Under the pieces are notes generated by a model, which worked only from the letters and a program-made list of their open reading frames with translations, was not told the origin of the DNA and made no database searches. From a virus: a DNA stretch of 21,934 bases. Where the stretch lies: positions 1 to 21,934 of IMG/VR virus record IMGVR_UViG_3300042691_040178. One strand, written 5' to 3'. The translations under genes and the position numbers were made by a program. Numbering within the stretch: the stretch's first letter is position 1; the number at the start of each line of letters is the position of its first letter. Positions 21,757 through 21,934 of this stretch are shown in pieces.

Positions 21757-21934
21757 ATGTCAGAAGATGATTCATTAGACTCTGTAGATTCGCTCATAAA
21801 TCAACTAAAATCTATTCCTAAAGCGACGAAAGAAGTCGAACAAGTAGAAGATACCCTAACAAAAGAAAATCTCGAGGAATTCATTTTAAAACATACAGGT
21901 AATTTAGTTAAGCAGGCTTCTGAATCTGTTACAT
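21757..21934 (+). CDS. Plus-strand phage protein, 3' part outside window
   Basis: I read this by hand: ATG at 21757 with 59 open codons to the window edge. The visible part begins with an acidic Ser/Asp-rich stretch (M-S-E-D-D-S-L-D-S), continues with Lys/Glu-rich helical sequence, and then has E-N-L-E-E-F-I-L-K-H-T-G-N-L-V. This last segment loosely recalls small helical proteins encoded near the large terminase in marine T4-like phages, but too little is visible to claim a small terminase. A late-promoter-like box 6 bases in front supports the chosen start and late expression. It diverges from dut, with 47 bases between the two start codons. Confidence 0.6.
   Translation, partial: MSEDDSLDSVDSLINQLKSIPKATKEVEQVEDTLTKENLEEFILKHTGNLVKQASESVT

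Noticed and set aside
1-21934. tRNA genes, CRISPR arrays, insertion sequences or integrase/attachment sites
   Set aside because: No cloverleaf-like segments, regularly spaced direct repeats, transposase motifs or integrase ORFs were found, and there is almost no non-coding space to hold them.

Overview
This window looks like part of the genome of a tailed phage of the T4-like myovirus type, probably from an aquatic environment. The DNA is very AT-rich and gap-free. Genes abut or overlap by a few bases, and nothing cellular is visible. Recognisable T4-type genes are the clamp-loader ATPase (gp44-like) and the baseplate wedge proteins gp25-like and gp6-like. A dUTPase and a long run of large tail/adhesin proteins accompany them. 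The host cannot be read directly. The one sigma70-type promoter (TTGATA-17-TATAAT) is compatible with a proteobacterial host, but that is weak evidence.

Layout from right to left, because almost everything is on the minus strand. At 21757-21934 a plus-strand gene starts and runs off the window. Divergent from it is a replication/nucleotide pair: dut (21275-21709) and the gp44-like clamp loader (20352-21269). A plus-strand conserved protein of unknown function (19797-20357) converges on the clamp loader. Next comes a long minus-strand structural block: gp25-like (start corrected to 19765), gp6-like, an 1100-residue protein with a PKD domain and a beta-propeller in the gene 7 position, a 938-residue structural protein, a 196-residue protein, a 137-residue fibre-like protein, three large lectin-fold/propeller-type proteins (726, 473 and 628 residues), and three fibre proteins (200, 353 and 250 residues). 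Two of these fibres share an Mtd-type N-terminal domain, and one carries a gp53-like receptor-binding tip. From 2339 down to the left edge lies a small-gene cassette: a RecB/Cas4-type PD-(D/E)XK nuclease, an acidic-tailed protein, an HExxH protein, a six-cysteine protein and a zinc-deaminase-like protein that is cut by the window edge.

The most striking regulatory pattern is a T4-late-promoter-like octamer ending in TAAATA, found 5 or 6 bases before the start codon of nine genes. Seven of these head tail transcription units on the minus strand and two precede plus-strand genes. Structural genes that are packed 0-4 bases behind, or overlap, their upstream neighbour lack it. If transcription starts where it does at T4 late promoters, +1 falls on or next to the first base of the start codon, so these mRNAs would be leaderless. 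The sigma70-like promoter of dut has the same geometry. The one strong Shine-Dalgarno site I found belongs to an internal cistron (the 1100-residue gene). No tRNA, CRISPR array, transposon or reverse transcriptase was seen, and no gap between genes exceeds about 50 bases.
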